Positions 35,448 through 48,285 of a stretch of 64,000 nucleotides of DNA are shown one piece after another. Made by a program: the position numbers and the translations under genes. The stretch covers positions 20,683,351-20,747,350 of the forward strand of contig NC_065544.1 of assembly GCF_932294415.1 (NCBI RefSeq), in the 5' to 3' direction. This DNA comes from Quercus robur (Eukaryota; Streptophyta; Magnoliopsida; Fagales; Fagaceae). Within the stretch, counting starts at the first letter, position 1. Each line of letters starts with the position of its first letter. Below the pieces are notes generated by a model that was not told the origin of the DNA, did not search any database, and saw nothing but the letters and a program-made list of their open reading frames with translations.

Positions 35448-37547
35448 GAACTTGATAGGTCAAGAATGTATTGACCCCTTATGATAAATTAATTGATTAA
35501 TTAACCAAGTTTATTAATAAATCAAATTAACATGCAAGATGTGTGGTAGCACAAACAAATCACCAAATAACTAAATATGTAGTGGAAAATAAATTGACAC
35601 GGTGATTTGTTTACGAATGGGGAAAACTTACATGGCAAAAACCCCACCGGGTGATTTTAAGATTATAACTCCCGAAAATCCACTATTGTCAAAACAAGCG
35701 GTTACAAGTTGAAAGCTCGAAAATGTGTTAAAAACACAAGAGCTGTTTAGACCCCCAATAAAAAATTACGGCTAGATTGTTTTTACTCTAACTTATCTAA
35801 GTGTGGAAACAAGAATAAATGAAGCACAATAAACCGATACTACTCTAGTGCATAAACATGAACAACAAACATTAAAAGTAAAGCACAAGAGTAAGGAAAG
35901 AGAAAATGCAAACACAAGATAACACGCCGATGTGTTATCGAAGAGGAAATCGAAGAACTCGATGAAAAACCTCTCCGCCCCTCCAAGCGGTAATTGATCC
36001 ACTTGACAATCAGTTGGGATACATGGGTTAGCAAGAGACCCTCCAAGCCTAATCTACCCAATGTACCTAAACCCTCCAAGCTCCTACTCCAACAAAACTT
36101 CTCGGAATCGTGTCTTGCCTAGCTTTCCGGATCTCGCAATACGCCCAATTGCATCCACCAAGCCTCATCGACTTCTTTTGGAAATTCCTCAAAGCTTCCC
36201 AAGCTCCAAAATACTCTTGACACTCTAAAAAGGTGTGGGTTGTGTTTGGGTACAAATCTCCTCTCAAGGTATGACAATGGAAGAGGGAAGGAGAAGAGGC
36301 TACAATAATTTCTCACTAAGGATGAGTAGCTCTCTCTCTCTAAAAGATGGGTGTGTGTGTTGTAGAAAACCTATCTAGGGTTTTTCTCTCTAAATGGCCT
36401 CCTATATATTTGTGGGTAATGAGGGTATATATAGTATGAGTGAAGGGTAGGGAAGTCACACTTAAAAATCCTTCAAGCAGAATGTTTCGCAACTACCTCG
36501 CGGGAAGGCCTTACCCGCGAGACACTCGCAAAAATGACAGTCTGGCATGACTCTTCAGCTTCCATTCATGTTTTCCTCACATGCCCTTTTCGCAAGAACC
36601 CTTCTCGCGAACTTCTCGCGAGCTAGTCGAAAAATGCACTGATTTTCAATTAAGCTTGAGTCTTCACCAACTTAATACTAAACCCAATAAAATAAAATCC
36701 CACAAAATACAAGTAAATAAATTAAAGCAATTACAACACTTTTTGTCATGGAATAAAGCCAACATAAAACATAATTGTAAATCACAACTTTACACAAGTA
36801 AAGGAATCCCAGTACCTTATACCAACCTACAGTTGAACCCTTACCCCAATACCCAATTGGACTTGTTCTGTAGTGACAATCTCTCTTTTTCAATGCATGA
36901 CTCTTAGTATGTGACTAACCAATTACGCGGATCTCAGTACGCAACTTAATCACTAACTTGAGAAAGATGTTTGTTGCAAAGTTCTTCAGTTCATCACACG
37001 ATGAAGATCAAGAAACTCCTTGGTCACAAAACCCTAAGGTGTACAAACACAACAACTTCTTCAAGAGAAAGATGAACTAGGGCATATGTTTCCGGTTCAC
37101 AATATGCTTATGAAAAACTTTTGCATTAAGTTGCAACGGTTGTGACGACCCTTAAAACAATCTTTATATATGTTTAGGGTTGTGAGAAAAGAATGCCTAA
37201 ACACATACTCACGGATTGAATGAAAAACAATTTTGAAAAATTGAGTTTCATAAACCTCGACAAATAGGGTATCTATCGAGCTAAATGTCAAGTTTCGGGC
37301 TTCACAGCTTTTTAAACCTCGATAGATGCTAGCTGTCGAGCTTTAAAATCCTGCACTTTCTCACTTGATTCTTGGACAAACTTTCATGGCTTTAACACTT
37401 GAACTTGAAACTTTGTTTCTTGAAGCATTAAACACATCCTAGATCTACCCAATTACAAGTAAAGTGGGTTTTGTCAAAGGATTAGCCAATTACATAAACT
37501 ATTGACATATGTTCCTAACATCAAATCACATATGTCCTAACAGATCT
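35448..37547. mobile_element. solo LTR-1 with near-perfect TSD, carrying a nested LTR-2
   Basis: LTR-1 occupies 35453-37542 (tgataggtca ... tatgtcctaaca). The flanks are gaact (35448-35452) and gatct (37543-37547), one mismatch. Removing the nested LTR-2 (35710-36794) and one duplication copy leaves about 1000 bases, the length of the E1 LTR. Confidence 0.88.
35705..36799. mobile_element. solo LTR-2 with perfect TSD, nested in LTR-1
   Basis: LTR-2 at 35710-36794 (tgaaagctcg ... caactttaca, 1085 bases). It is flanked by caagt at 35705-35709 and 36795-36799. Outside it the LTR-1 sequence (gttacaagtaaaggaatc) is continuous. Confidence 0.93.
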
Positions 37548-39780
37548 AAGCACAAAACATGGCCTAAAAGCACAAGAACATGTAGATCATGAAAAATAAC
37601 CGTGTGAACAAGCATAAAAGAACATGGATCTAAGCTAAAAACATGCTAGAAACAAGATAAAGTAAGAAACATGTCAAAGAAAGCAATAAAACATATTATT
37701 ATGGTAAAAAGAGCAAGAACATGCTAGAAAAAAGATTTAGAAGGTTAGAGGTGTGGATGATAGCTAAAAAGCTAAATCCACACCCCTAAACCCCCAATCC
37801 AAGATGTAGAACCAAGGAAAGGAAGATAGGGTTCAAAAATAATACCATGTGTTCTTGGTGGAGATGCAAGAATCAAGAAACTTTTATGTGATTTTTGGAG
37901 TGTTTTTGGGTGTTTTTTGGTGTTTGGAAGAGAAAATGTAGATAGAAGCTAGGCTGAAGGTAAAATTTCAGAAAAATCTATCCTCCTCCATCTAGAGCGT
38001 GCCTGGGGAAACTCATAGCCCTAGGCGCGAAAATCGAGGCGGCGGCCATTGTAAGGCCGCCGGCCTCAAACCCCACCTAATCGGGCTGATCATGACTCCT
38101 TTGGATAGGTCTTAATTTTCAATTTCTAAAAAGGTATGGAACTCAAAAATCCATCGGTCGGATCAAAAGTTTTGGCCCTTGGAAGTTTACAGTGCATCGA
38201 TTAGTGCGTTAACCCAGTTTTCATGATATCTCAGCCATTCTAACTCCGATTTCGACCCATGAATAGTCATTGGAATAAGAATTTGATAATCTTCTCAATG
38301 AGATTGGTTTCAACCTGTTCCGACAGCCGGATCAAAATTAGGGTTTTTGGGCCCATCATAAGTCAACTTCAGGTCAAACTTGGTCAAAGTGGCTAAAAAT
38401 CTTCTAAAAGCTCGGGTTTGATGAAAAACTATGAAAGGTGTTATTTTATGTGGATTTTGACTTTGTTTGACCTTCAGTTAACCCTAGGTTGACTAGGGGC
38501 ATTTTAGTCATTTTAGCTGGAAAAGGCACTTTGGGTGCTGTAGTGTCTGAACAAGTTATGCCACATCATTCTGGATTTTCTTGCGACCCCATGAAGAGAA
38601 AATGATATTTTTGGGTTTTCTAGGGTCCGGCACGCAAATCGAGGGCGGACAAAATTCAGTATCAATAGCGTCAAATTTCAACACAACTAGACAGCTAGGG
38701 GCCCATTACTATCAATTACAACTTGTCAAATCAAATCAAAAAAGGACACGTGTCCAGCAGGGGTTAAACCCTTCCCTTCCTTGCCAAGCTGATTTTCATC
38801 ATTTCTCATGTGATATAAAGCTGAGATGATATGACATAAAGCTGGGGAGGGCATCTTCCCTTTCTTCTCCAACCTATTCGGTCAAGGACTAAAGGTAACC
38901 AGAACCAGACCATGAAAGCTTCTGGAATAGCTTGAAAACAGTTCATTATCATGGCAAAAACGTGTACTTTTTGGTTCATGGACCAAGCACATGAACCCAA
39001 ATGGGAAAACTTAGGGAAATGTGGTTTAGAAGGCACCAAAGAGATCTCCAGCAGAGTTTCCAGCAAAGGGCTCCAAGATTGACACTTGGCTTGGGGTGAT
39101 ACAATCCACCTTAGGGAGCTCTGATTCTAGCAGCAGCAAAACCCAGATCATTAACCTAATACATGTTGTAATCCTATCAGCTGAGGGCAATCAACATTTA
39201 ATGCTAAGTCAGAACTCCAGCTGCCATTACCCAAAACAGCAAAGAACATTCTAAAGTTGAACTTACCACTCTTGGTCAAATCCTAGGAACGATTCTTCAA
39301 GGATTTTTTGAAGCTTGAGGATGATTTAACAGAGATTATTTGTTAATTATCCCCTCAAACTCAACTATAAATGGAACTCTCCACTAATCCTTCAACACAC
39401 ACCAATAGATACACTAATAAAGAAGAACTCTTCCATAAACTTCTCTATTTTCTTCCTCTCTAATCTTCTTTAAACTCTTAGTGAGGTTCTGAGTCTTTGA
39501 GTTCTTAGTTTCAAACTTAGGAACTAAGTTCTTTAGCCCCTAGCTCACAAATACCCCTCACACCCCTGCCTATAAGCTCTTATTCATCCCCAGTAGCAAG
39601 CCCTGGCAACTTTACTAAACACTCTCTTTCACTGCTCATACTACCTAAAAATGAACCTCACTACTCACTACATGTACTATATCCATAAGCATACCCTGAC
39701 ATCGTAATGATCTTGCTGCACTAGCTGGAATCTCTCTCTCTCCCTTCTTCTCACACTAAGTCTCCTCATCATTTGTTATA
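37548..39780. other. non-coding region, possible LTR of an unresolved element
   Basis: The first 200 bases continue the aacatg-rich low-complexity repeat. The 38000-39400 section is unique-looking, with ccgccggcctc and ttctaactccgatttcgac blocks. A TATA-like actataaatgg sits at 39364-39374, followed by a CT-rich leader. The context is typical of an LTR U3/R region, but paired ends were not found. Confidence 0.35.
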
Positions 39781-39936
39781 ATGGAGTCCATGGTATTTGT
39801 TTATTCATTTACTATTGAAGGTTATGATGTAATTGTTACTATAGAATTTTTTCCTCATGTTATTGTATTAGAGGACTCTTCTCCAGAACCAGAGAATTAT
39901 GATTTTGAAGATGCAAATACTTTCCTTAATCTATAA
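39781..39936 (+). CDS. 51-codon ORF of unknown nature
   Basis: ATG at 39781 to TAA at 39934-39936. The sequence starts MESMVFVYSF and ends with an acidic part (LEDSSPEPENYDFEDANTF). It lies about 410 bases after a TATA-like box and a CT-rich leader. No family recognised. It may be chance or part of an LTR leader. Confidence 0.2.
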   Translation: MESMVFVYSFTIEGYDVIVTIEFFPHVIVLEDSSPEPENYDFEDANTFLNL

Positions 39937-40279
39937 AATAATTAACGACTAGAAGTTCATTCTGCTTTGTTTCATTTTACCGATGGAATGCTTTACTGCT
40001 GGAATATTTACTACTGGATTATTTTACTACTGGGCTATTTCTTTATTGCAGTATGCTTTTTATTGTGTTGACGTGTCTGTTGTAGGAAGTTTTTTTGGGC
40101 CATCCCATAGCCCTTGTCAATCTCATCCTAGGCCCAAGGCATAAAATAAGGCAAATTCTTTAAATATTCACCAATAGCCTTTGGACCGTGCTTCAAGCCC
40201 ATTGTTGAGTTTCGATCTAGGCCCTCAACCCAACACAAATCTCATTTGTCGGAAGGAACACTTTTCCGCCCCCAACACC

Positions 40280-40425
40280 TCTTAGGTTCCTTGATCCATT
40301 TACTAAAGGATAGATAAATTTTACCTTTTAGGTTCCTTGATCCGTTTACTAAAGGACAGATAAATTTCAAGTTACCTCTTGGGTTCCTTGATCTGTCCGC
40401 TAAGGGACAGACATACCCACACCTT
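40280..40425. repeat. short tandem repeat, 3 units of ~46-51 bp
   Basis: ggttccttgatc recurs at 40285, 40331 and 40382, each followed by a taaaggacagat-like block. It lies just beyond the 3' end of the gypsy pol, a place where plant gypsy elements often carry tandem repeats. Confidence 0.7.
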
Positions 40426-40614
40426 TGTTGAAAAGTACACATTTGCACAATGTTGCTGAATAACTCCTCTTATTATGGTAAAACAAATGCATAAACCACA
40501 TATTGCCTGAAAACTACATTAAAATTGTCTCTTGGCCAAAAAATACTATAAATAAAGATAAAAGATAGACTGGGAGTGAGGAGTGGTAGTCTGCATACTA
40601 TATCGTCTATTGTT

Positions 40615-41560
40615 AATATTTCTTTAGGTGCTCGGTGTTCCATAGGTGATGCAGTTTTTTACCATCGAGTGTTTCCAGGTGATAGGTGCACTTCCTTTGC
40701 CACGAAGTGATTCTGTAGGGTCCTTTTCAATTGGGCCCTAAATTTCTTTGGGAAGGATCTCTTGTGGCGCTCATCACCTTTCCCAAGACTGGGTCTCCAA
40801 CTTGAAAGTCCCTATGCCTGACTCTGGAATTGTAGCACTTGGCCATGAAGTCTTAGTATCTTGCCAACCTTTGTTCGGCTGTTGCTCTAACTTCATCCAC
40901 TGGGTCCAGTTGTAGGTGCATGGCCATCATCATTCCTATTTTCATCATGAGTCTCCACTCTGAAGCTTGTGAGTCCAATCTCAGCAAGGATAACAGCTTC
41001 GCTCCCGTATGCTAGCCGAAAGGGTGTTTCCCTTGTAGGTGTTCTTGCTATAGTCCGATATGCCCATAGTACACTTGGCAACTCATCTAGCCATATACCC
41101 TTTGCCCCCTTGAGTCGAGTCTTGATGATTTTGAGCAAGGATTGGTTCGTGACCTCAACTTGTCCGTTGGCCTGAAGGTGGGCGGGTAAGGAGTAATGGT
41201 TCCTGATTCCCAATTGTGAGCAAAAATCCATAAATGACTCATTGTTGAACTATTTTCCGTTGTCAGAGACTAAGACTCTAGGATTCTGTACCTATAGATA
41301 ATGTTTCTCCAGACAAAGCTTCATACGTTTTTCTCCATGATGGTGGCTAGTGCCTTAGTTTCCACCCATTTGGTAAAGTAGTCTATACCGACCACCAGGA
41401 ACTTAAGTTGCCTTATTGCAGTTGGGAATAGGCCCATGATGTCCAGTTCCCACTGAGCAAAAGGCCACAGGGCCGTCATCAAAGTGAGCTCTTCTATTGG
41501 CTATCTAATGATGTTGCTGAACCTTTGACATTTGTCACAGGCTTTAACATAAGCCTGGGC
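40615..41560 (-). pseudogene. gypsy integrase remnant
   Basis: Open at 40893-41231 with SLPAHLQANGQVEVTNQSL, LPSVLWAYRTIARTPT and PFRLAYGSEAV. The upstream part (41330-41540) contains GIDYFTKWVETK-like core sequence. A TAG replaces a Gln in the SDNGKQF-type motif (about 41255). The C-terminal section to 40615 includes YHLETLDGKKLHHLW-like sequence. Would catalyse cDNA integration if intact. Confidence 0.82.
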
Positions 41561-41899
41561 ATCCTTCTACATGGCAGGCCAGTAGTATCCTGCTCGGATC
41601 AACTTGTGTACTAATAACCGTAATCTCAAATGGTTCCCGCAGACTCCTTCGTGAACTTCCCTCATGACATAATCTGCTTCCTCGATGGCTAGGCATCTCA
41701 GGTACGGTCAGGAGAATCCTCTTTTATACAGGATGTCTTTTATCAAGACGAATCGTGCCGCTAGACCTTCAATTTCCTTACGGCTTCTTTACCATTGGGT
41801 AGTGTGTCGTCTCTCAAAAACGAGACTATTGGTGTGGTCCAGTTGCCTTCTAGAACTATTTCCTGCACAACCATGCCATCTATCACGGGCAAAAGTTGA

Positions 41900-42600
41900 A
41901 CAAAAGAAGGTACCTTACTAGAGATGAGCATGTGTTCTACTAATACGGCTTTGGCAAGACAGTCTGCTTGCTCATTCTCTTCTCTTGGGATTTGGACAAA
42001 CTTGGCCTAATGGTCGTCCTCTACCCGCTTCCTTACTTGCTCTAAGCACTTCTTCATCCAGTCGCCTTTACACTCATAGTCACCGTTCACCTGGCTCATG
42101 ACTACCTAAGAGTCCTAATAAACAATCACGCTTGTGGCCCCTGCTACTTTAGCAAGGTCAAGCCCTGCCACTAAGGCCTCGTACTCCGCCTCATTGTTAG
42201 TTGTAGGGAAGTTGAGACAAACCATGCACTTGATCTTGTCCCCTTCTGGAGAGTGGATCACTATTCCTGCACTGCGAACCTGCCTGTTGGATAATCTTTC
42301 CTTATGGATACTCCATTGAGGATGCTCCTTTACCCCCTAGCCCTCCATATTGGTGAATTTCACCAATGAAGTCAGCAACTACCTGTTCCTTCACTACAGT
42401 GTGCGGGCGATATTGTATGTCGAATTCGCTTAACTCAATCGCCCATAGCGTCATCCGTCCGGCGGCTTCCAGATTACTCATTGCTCTCCGTAGGGGGTTT
42501 TTCTGTCAGGACAACCACCACGTAAGCCTAGAAACAGGGCATAAGTTTGCGAGCTGTAGTAACTAGGGTGAAGGCTAGCTTCTCCATCGGGGGGTATCTT
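41900..42600 (-). pseudogene. gypsy RNase H remnant
   Basis: Minus-strand reading shows FPTTNNEAEYEALVAGLDLAK, a characteristic RNase H block of plant gypsy elements, near 42140-42220. Downstream is REENEQADCLAK near 41965-42000. Stops interrupt the frame. Confidence 0.75.
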
Positions 42601-42644
42601 TCCTCTGCACCCCAAAGCACTCGGCTAGTGTAGTACACAAGCAT

Positions 42645-43580
42645 CTACACCTTTTCCTCTTCTCTGACTAGGGTTGTACTGACCACAACTGGGGAGACGG
42701 CCAGGTAGAGAAAAAGCTCTTCTCCAGGTTTGGAAGGACTTAGTAATGGTGGGGAGGAGAGGTATGCTTTTAATTCCTCGAACGCTTGTTGACATTCGTC
42801 CATCCATTCGAAGGACTTCTTTAATGTACGAAAGAAAGGCGAGCATTTATCCGTTGCTCTCGATACAAATCTGTTCAGTGCCACTACCTTGCCATTGAGG
42901 CTTTGTACTTCCTTTACACTCTTAGGTGGTGTCATTTCTATTATGGCCCAGATCTTGTCTGGGTTGGCTTCAATGCCCCTTTGAGACACCATGAATTCTA
43001 GGAATTTCCCAACCGTTACCCCAAATGCGTATTTGCTTGGATTGAGCTTCATGTTATAAGAACGAAGTGTATCAAAGGTCTCCTTGAGGTCTTCCAAATG
43101 ATGATCTTCCCTTCGACTTTTTACCATCATGTCATCCACGTAGACTTGGACATTCCTCCCAATTTAATGAGCAAACATCTTGTTCATGAGCCTCTGATAC
43201 GTTGCTCCTGTGTTCTTGAGACCGAATGGCATCACTTTATAATAGAAGAGGCCTTGGCAAGTGATGAATGAAGTTTTCTCCTGATTAGCCTCATCCAGCT
43301 TGATCTGGTTGTAACCAGAGAAAGCATCCATGAAGCTTAATAACTGGTGCCTTGCTGTTAAGTCTACTAAGGCATCAATCCGTGGGAGTGGGTAGCTATC
43401 TTTGGGGCAAGCCTTATTTAAGTCCATGAAATCTACACACATCCTCCACTTTTCGTTGGCTTTCTTGACCATCACTATATTGGCTAGCCAGTCAGGATAG
43501 TATACCTTCCTTATGAATTCTGCCTCTTGTAACTTGCGAACTTCTTCCGCTATGGCTTTGTCTCGCTCTTGGGAAAACAC
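42645..43580 (-). pseudogene. gypsy reverse transcriptase remnant
   Basis: 43164-43580 holds the N-terminal half (KWRMCVDFMDLNKACPKD, FMDAFSGYNQI, YKVMPFGLKNTGATYQRLM). A TAA (43164-43166) separates it from the second half. There VYVDDMMVKS carries the YxDD catalytic pair, followed by the thumb and connection region (42645-43139; KLNPSKYAFGV, FEWMDECQQAFEELK). One stop lies within otherwise well-kept sequence. Confidence 0.9.
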
Positions 43581-43589
43581 TCTTTTCTT

Positions 43590-44318
43590 CTAGCGGATAA
43601 AGGGAAAAGAGGGTGATACGTTCAACCTGTGAACCATGACTGATGGGTCGATCCCGGGCATGTCTTCGTGGCCCCAGGCAAAGACATCCTGGCTCTTTCT
43701 TAGGAAGGTCGTGAGCGCTTGACGAACAGGTGAAATGGCAAGGCTGCCGATCCTGGTTGTCCATTTAGGTCTAGAATCATCGAGAAATATCTCCTCCAAC
43801 TCCTCAATGGGCTTTGCAACTGTCTGTTGCTCTTCTATGCTCAGAGCCTGCAAGTGGTTGTCCAACTCTAACATTGCTATACAGCATTCGCGCACTGCCA
43901 CTTAGTCTCCACGTACCTCTCCTACCCAACACTCGATGGGGAACTTGATCATCAGGTGATAGTTTGAAGTCACGACCTTCCACAAATTGAGTGTAAGTCG
44001 ACCCAGTATGGCATTGTAAGCGGATAAGCAGTCGACGACTAGGAAAATCACATCATTGGTGATCTGTTGAGGGTAATCTCTGATCGTTATAGGTAGTGTA
44101 ATTACCCCAATAGGGTATACTTTCATGCCTCTAAACCCAATGAGTGGTGCATTGGTAGGTATGAGTTGTTCTTTCTCGACTCTCATTTGTTGGAATGTCA
44201 AGTAATACAGGATATCAACTGAGCTTCCATTATCGACCAGGACTCGATGGGTGTTGTAGTCTCCTACCCATATGCTAACAACGAGAGTATCATTGTGGAG
44301 GTGGCAAAGACAGGGCAT
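43590..44318 (-). pseudogene. gypsy protease and linker remnant
   Basis: 43902-44318 contains the retropepsin motif HRVLVDNGSSVDILYYLTF. The active site reads DNGSS rather than the usual D(T/S)G. AYNAILGRLTLN, the conserved flap-side block, follows. 43590-43901 is the linker to reverse transcriptase (FAWGHEDMPGIDPSVMVHRL). A stop separates the two. Confidence 0.82.
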
Positions 44319-44399
44319 TTTCTTCTAAAAACCCAACTATGGGGTTGTCCACCCATGCCATCATTAAGACAAACCCCGTCAGCTGGACATTCTAAACCA

Positions 44400-45850
44400 T
44401 CCTAAGGTAGGTTTTTCATGCCTTCCTGGTCAAGCCAGCAACTATGGTGCCCCCTACTATCATCCTTATGTCCCCTAAGGGCGATCTAGGGCGCTCGCCA
44501 TTCCTCCTACCAGCATGTTCTTGCGGTGGGCTGTTATCTATTCTTTCTTCACTAGTGAATCATTGCAGCTTTCCCTGTCTGATGAGGGCCTCGATCTATT
44601 GCTTCAATTCGTAGCATTCAGATGTGTCTTTGGACCTTTTGTTGGGATCTCCCTTTAACTTACCAGGCCACGTTAAGGTCGTATCGTCCTTGATCTGCAT
44701 TAGGACCTGATCAATCGGGGTAGTCAGTGGGGTGAAATTAGTAAACCTTTCAATGGGCGGTTTAGAGCGCCTATCCCCGCGCATCTTCTTGCCTATCCCT
44801 CCTCTTGGGTTTTTCCTCTCGAGCCAGTTATGCGTCTTCTGCGTTCATGTACTTAGTGGCATGGTAAAGCACGTCTGACATGGTTTTTAGGTCGTTTTTA
44901 TATAAGAGAACAAAAACTTCCCCTTCTGCAAGCCATTGGTAAAAGTAGCAATAAGTATCTTGTCATCAGCTTCATCTATCAAAAGGGCTTCTTTGTTGAA
45001 GCGTGTTGTGTAGGACCTCAATGTCTCATCCTCCCATTGCTTGATGCTCATCAGCACGCAGTAGATTTTTTGTACCTATGCCTCCTGATAAAGTGTGATG
45101 CAAACTACACACTTAGCTCTTTGAAGGTATTGATGGAGTTAAGTGTCAATCTGCTAAACCATACCCTGGCGGGACCTTTCAGCATAGTTGGGAAAGCTCA
45201 ACATATGATCTCTTCCGGAACACCTTGTAAGTTCATGAAGGTTTTGAATGACTCCAAGTGATCCAAGGGATCTTTGGACCTGTCATTGGCTTCTATCTGT
45301 GGCATATAGAACTTTGCTGGAAGGGGGAATGAAGTGACAAGTGTTGTGAAGGGCGAATCCATCCGATGGACTAGTTCTTTGAGGTCGTTTGACACCCATC
45401 CCTTGAGGGCATTTATCATGAAGCTCATCCTCTCCTTCATCCTTTGCATCTCTAAAACCATTTGCAGCGATGCCATATTTGCGACAAATGGATGATTGGT
45501 ATCCTGTTGCTCTTATCTACTCATGGCATTGCTGCCCTCTGGTCCTTCTCTATCTCACCTTTTGGCGGTGTGCTGGGGGTTGTGATCCTCTTGCTCCTCT
45601 TCCTAATCATTGGTCCCAGCGTTCCTTTGGCGTAATTGTTCTTCCAAGTCGTCGTTTTACTTAGTAAGTTGTTCCACAGCCGCAACTAAAGTCTGCACCT
45701 GCCTTTCAAGAACAGTAATGCGTGGTTCACCTTTTGATTGTTGTTGGTTGCCATCGAGCATGTGAGTACCATACAACTCTTTGCCTGGGAAGCGGTAATA
45801 TGGCTACTGTCGTCAGTGAGCCGCACAGTCCTCATGTGCTCTTTTCAATC
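44400..45850 (-). pseudogene. gypsy Gag remnant
   Basis: The best-kept part is 45198-45476 (PAKFYMPQIEANDRSKDPLDHLESF). RAFPTMLKGPARVWF-type gag sequence follows in shifted frames to about 44800. A short piece (44596-44784) contains FTNFTPLTTPIDQVLMQIKD. The N-terminal end (QVQTLVAAVEQLTK, about 45660-45710) fades out at 45850. Broken by stops and frameshifts. Confidence 0.75.
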
Positions 45851-46591
45851 TCATCTATTAGTATAAAACAAATTGACATGGCACATCGTGTGCACACCTA
45901 GTTTGCCATGTTAATAATTTTAGTAACAACACTAAAGTTGATTCCATAAATTCAAATAATACAAATGCTAGAAGAAAAAAAAAAAAATATATATATATAT
46001 ATATATATCTATATATATATATATCATAATATTTTAACAATGATTATTGGTAACATGATTTTTATATGGGCTTACCAATTAATGACATAATTTCCATTTG
46101 CAGCATTTTAATAGTTGTGTAAAAAAAGAAAAGCTGAACAACTTTTTTTGCATCTTCCCACTTGTCTATAATGTATATATATATATTTAATTTAAATATT
46201 TAATTTTATTTTAACTTTTTCTAATATTTCTGCAAAAAATTTTGCAAGTTCACATCTTCCACATCATCATTCTAATATATAATTTTAATTTAGATTAAAT
46301 TCTATAAGGATCACAACACCGTATATTTACACCCTTTAATAAAATCTTTCTGCGTCATATATGGTAGACCAAATAGCTCCACATATGAATATAATAAATT
46401 AAATACTTATTAAAATCATTATAATTATTAAATTTTATATTTAAAGAAATAAAGAGGAAAAGAAACATATTTTGTCAATAAATTATTGATTGTTTCAAAT
46501 AATTCAAGAAGCAACAAGATCTTGATTTGGAAAAGACAACCCTATCTGGATTGCTTTATGCAAAATGGCACTTGACTAGTTGACTCGACAC
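45851..46591. other. AT-rich non-coding DNA with TA microsatellites
   Basis: (TA)n at 45987-46024 and 46176-46186; no gene seen. Confidence 0.6.
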
Positions 46592-47527
46592 TTAAGCTGC
46601 GTTTGTTTCGGGTGAAAACGCTTTCAGGAAATGGTTTTATAGCCTTTTGTGTGTTTGGTAGCTACAGAAAATTCAGTCAAATGTAAATTCAAATACACGT
46701 TGACCGTAACATAACCCCTCTCACTCGTAAAACCATTTCCATTCTTATTTTACCTTCAACGAATTTCCGGAAAATACACACCCGAAGAGAGAGAGCTCAA
46801 GCACACTCCACCTGAAGAACCCAAGCACATCCTCGCCAGTCAGATCGCCGTCCTTGTTCAAACCCATCCTTGCTGGTGATGCCCAGAACCACCCCTCAAC
46901 ACACAGCCCCACCGTCGCATGCAAGCCACTCCGCCGACACATCCCTTGTCCTCGTCCTCCGATGACCCATCCCTCATCCTCGTCCTCACCGACCCACCTC
47001 CATCAACCCATCCCTTGTTCGAACCAACCCATACCTTCAAATCAAGTTTTACAGATTGAAAAGTCACCGCCAAACACAGATCAAAGCCTTGTCATCTCGT
47101 TCTCGCCACCGCTGAAGCTCGTCGTCAATGCCAAACACAGATCAAAGCCTTGACCCGATTTCAACCTCTCTCGATATACCACGCTCTTTCCCTCAATCTC
47201 TCACTCTTTCTTCCTCCCCCTCTTTGTTTGACCGAGTTTGAAAGTTTAATGGTTTTATTTTGATTTTTGTTTCTTTAAAAAGTTTACATCTTGCAATTTT
47301 CTATTATAAATTTGTTTGGAAGCTGAGAAAATAGTTGAGAAAATGTGAGAAACCAATAGAAAATTTGTATTTTTCAGAATGTTACCAAACACTTGAAAAT
47401 ATTTTCTAATACAATTTTCAAAATGCAACCGAACACTAAAAAAATATTTTCCTTTCCGGAAAATATTTTCACCTAAAAATATTTTACACTGGGAAAATAT
47501 TTTTACATCCAACCAAACACAGCCTTA
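46592..47527. mobile_element. PIF/Harbinger-like MITE with GC-richer core
   Basis: The element is 46595-47524 between TTA duplications (46592-46594 and 47525-47527). The inverted ends are agctgcgtttgtttcgg and, reverse complemented, ggctgtgtttggttgg. Subterminal copies of ggaaaatattttc lie on the right. The core (46800-47230) is markedly GC-richer and codes for nothing recognisable, which suggests captured sequence. Confidence 0.6.
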
Positions 47528-48254
47528 TTTTGAATGTTCTCTCATAGATTTTTAGCAAGGAATAAAGATACATATGTCGCCATATATCTTTGAACCCCTT
47601 ACTGGATATATTTCACTTAGCCATCCATGTGTACGTACCATCTATCATATACTGTTTGTCAATTAGTCAAAGTTAGCTGTTGGCCTATAGCATGATAGCA
47701 AGCATTCTATAGGGGATATAGTCAGTGGTTTTAGCTTAGGTTCAGTGTTTTGTGCACTAAACCTGATAGGATATTGTCATATAATTAGGAATTTTCACGT
47801 TTCAATATCCTATTGGGTCCAATGCACAATATGCAGTAGACCCAAGCCTCTCCCTTAGTTAGCAACTTATTAGGTGACAATTTTATAAACTACTTATGTG
47901 TAGTTTTTAGACATGATTTATTTAACATTTATGTAATTTGTTTAAATAATTTTATAAATTATGTAATTTAATACATGTGTATAATTTTATGAGTGTCACG
48001 TAATGAGTTGGAAAAAATTCATGCAATTTAGTTGCGAGAAAAATTTTATAGAGTAAAAACATTACATCCTGTCAGGCATATATAGGAGTATAGGACACAT
48101 CTTTATCAAAGAACCTACTGGTTTGGACTCTTAAATAAAACTCAATGCCAACTGAGATATTGTCATTTATAACCTAGATATAAATGACGATTGAGTTATT
48201 ATGTTTTCGAAATTGAATCACTATAGTATCATATTCTTTGACCTCTGTCTATGG

Positions 48255-48285
<31 letters not shown>

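Larger units (their letters stand above)
40615..45850 (-). mobile_element. Ty3/gypsy LTR retrotransposon, decayed and truncated
   Basis: On the minus strand the order is gag (about 45850-44400), protease, reverse transcriptase, RNase H and integrase, ending near 40615. This is the gypsy order, with integrase last. No 5' LTR or primer site is visible at the right edge, where AT-rich unrelated DNA starts. The 3' LTR was not delimited. Many stops, so it is inactive. Confidence 0.88.

Noticed and set aside
33700..40100. One giant LTR pair joining E5 and the gypsy element
   Set aside because: No matching second copy or TG/CA ends with target duplication could be found by eye.
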